Below, piece after piece: positions 63,126 to 64,000 of a DNA stretch of 64,000 bases (position 1 is the first letter of the stretch; each line of letters opens with the position of its first letter). The notes under the pieces are model-generated. The model saw only the letters and a list, made by a program, of their open reading frames with translations, did no database searches and was not told where the DNA came from. The position numbers and the translations under genes are program-made. The stretch lies in assembly GCF_023195535.1 (NCBI RefSeq), contig NZ_JALPNF010000002.1, forward strand, positions 496,001 to 560,000. The letters run 5' to 3'. The DNA comes from Sphingomonas faeni. GTDB lineage: Bacteria; Pseudomonadota; Alphaproteobacteria; Sphingomonadales; Sphingomonadaceae.

Positions 63126-63353
63126 TTCACGCGAAGGCGCGAAGGCGCAAAGCTAGACAGAAGGTTTGTTCACGCGGAGGCGCGGAGGCGCGGAGAAGAT
63201 TTGGGGTGACCGAGCTGCTTGGTGAGCTTTGGTGCCTTTTGAGAGGAGGTCGCCCTCCTCTCGCTATTCTACAGCTCTCCGCGGCTCCGCGTCTACGCGT
63301 CTCCGCGTGAAACCTAACTCCTTCTCTTCGCGCCCTCGCGCCTTCGCGTGAAC
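63126..63353. repeat. Nested palindromic elements (family H)
   Basis: An outer pair (TTCACGCGAAGGCGCGAAGG at 63126 and the complementary CGCGCCTTCGCGTGAA ending 63351) encloses an inner pair (TTCACGCGGAGGCGCGGAGG at 63169 and CTCCGCGTGAA ending near 63311). One element seems to lie inside another of its own family. The gap 63079-63366 holds no gene. Confidence 0.8.
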
Positions 63354-63366
63354 CAATCTTCGCTAG

Positions 63367-63996
63367 TTACTTGGGCGTGCGAACGCCGCCGGGATTGCCG
63401 CCACGAAATCCGCGGTTGCCGCCACCGAAGCCACGCCCCTGGCCACCGCGGTTCTGGCGGTATTCGCGCCGATCCTGACGCGCCTCCCCGCGATACTGCT
63501 GGCGCGCTTCGCGACGTTCGCCGCGGAACTGGTCCGGCGTGATCTGGCCGTTGCGGAGCTGACCGCGATCCTGGCGGCGGTCCTGGCGGAAATCGCGGTT
63601 GGCTTCGCGACGATCCTGGCGATATTCGCGCGCCGCGGGATTGTTGCCGCGGGCGAAATTGCCCCAGTTGCCGTTGCCGCGGTAGTTGCCCCGACGACCC
63701 TGCCAATAGCGCTGTTGCGCGCCGTTCCAGCGATACGGGCGACGGTTGCGATCGTAGACGTAGACGCCCGAACCGGGGTAATAATAATTGCCGTTCCAGC
63801 CGTAATAGGAATTCAGACCGCCATAGCCCGCGAACCCATCATAGCCTGCACCGTAATAGCCGCCGCCATACCCGCCACCGTAATAGGGGTCGCTCGCATA
63901 GCCGAGGCCGGCGCCGCCATAGCCGTAACCGTCTGTGCAGCCTGCGACGCCCAATCCGAGGCCCAGGGCTAGGCCGATAATGCCGAAGCGTTTCAT
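63367..63996 (-). CDS. Gly/Tyr- and Arg/Gln-rich lipoprotein
   Basis: 209 residues with a lipoprotein signal (LGLGVAGC). Residues 25-75 are Gly/Tyr-rich (YYGGGYGGGYYGAGYDGF), then YWQGRRGNYRGNGNWGNFAR and a long Arg/Gln-rich helix (RQDRREANRDFRQDRRQDRG). Similar proteins are common in sphingomonads, but the role is unknown. The start lies only a few bases from the window end, so upstream signals are not visible. Confidence 0.75.
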   Translation of the reverse strand: MKRFGIIGLALGLGLGVAGCTDGYGYGGAGLGYASDPYYGGGYGGGYYGAGYDGFAGYGGLNSYYGWNGNYYYPGSGVYVYDRNRRPYRWNGAQQRYWQGRRGNYRGNGNWGNFARGNNPAAREYRQDRREANRDFRQDRRQDRGQLRNGQITPDQFRGERREARQQYRGEARQDRREYRQNRGGQGRGFGGGNRGFRGGNPGGVRTPK

Positions 63997-64000
63997 AAAC

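Overview
The window is GC-rich chromosomal DNA from an alphaproteobacterium, most likely Sphingomonas or a close sphingomonad. This rests on gene content (TonB-dependent receptor with PepSY partner, Tad pilus genes, split glycine decarboxylase gcvPA/gcvPB, heterotetrameric GlyQ/GlyS, SWFGD/DUF2171 protein, EcfG-like promoter) and on many short palindromic intergenic elements typical of sphingomonads. Most genes are housekeeping. One short stretch next to a tRNA-Ala gene (17.9-20.0 kb) looks like a decayed integration site. No complete insertion sequence, prophage or CRISPR array is visible.

Layout. 1-3.5 kb: leftward metal/siderophore uptake module (DUF2946-like Met/His protein, TonB receptor, PepSY protein cut by the window edge). 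3.7-8.6 kb: NAD synthetase, then a three-gene inositol set (CDP-alcohol phosphatidyltransferase, inositol-3-phosphate synthase, nucleotidyltransferase) that matches a CDP-inositol route. 8.9-13.9 kb: periplasmic cyclophilin and a tightly overlapping operon of ATP-grasp ligase, flavin monooxygenase and MetNIQ-like importer. 13.9-17.5 kb: CorA, an NADP-dependent reductase, and a low-complexity stress protein. 17.8-20.0 kb: tRNA-Ala(CGC), integrase relic, carboxylesterase, TonB-receptor relic. 20.2-24.8 kb: radical SAM protein, archaeal/eukaryotic-type ProRS, DMT transporter, CcdC-like protein. 24.9-30.0 kb: the gcvT-H-PA-PB operon behind a tandem glycine riboswitch. 30.3-37.2 kb: lipoprotein, ispH-thrB-rnhA, a MraZ-like gene overlapping a Cys-rich protein, YegP-like protein, FAD oxidoreductase and hydrolase. 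37.2-44.8 kb: Tad/Flp pilus genes cpaA-B-C-D-E-tadB-tadC with no ATPase and no pilin. 45-51.3 kb: glyQ-glyS-ppdK. 51.3-57.4 kb: GumN-like protein, rplY-pth, alcohol dehydrogenase, ychF. 57.4-64 kb: small secreted proteins, a Met/His-rich copper-type outer-membrane module, an NPP-type phosphodiesterase, a MaoC-like hydratase and a Gly/Tyr-rich lipoprotein.

The most distinctive signal is the palindromic elements: at least seven sequence families and more than twenty copies. Copies of three families sit in frame inside conserved genes: one in nadE (between its two domains), one in gcvPB, and two in glyS. The same elements occur between genes elsewhere in the window, so they look like mobile palindromes that have become protein segments, as Rickettsia palindromic elements do. 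Other leads are the CDP-inositol triad, the ATP-grasp/monooxygenase/importer operon, the Tad cluster lacking its motor, and a 300-base low-GC patch inside glyS.
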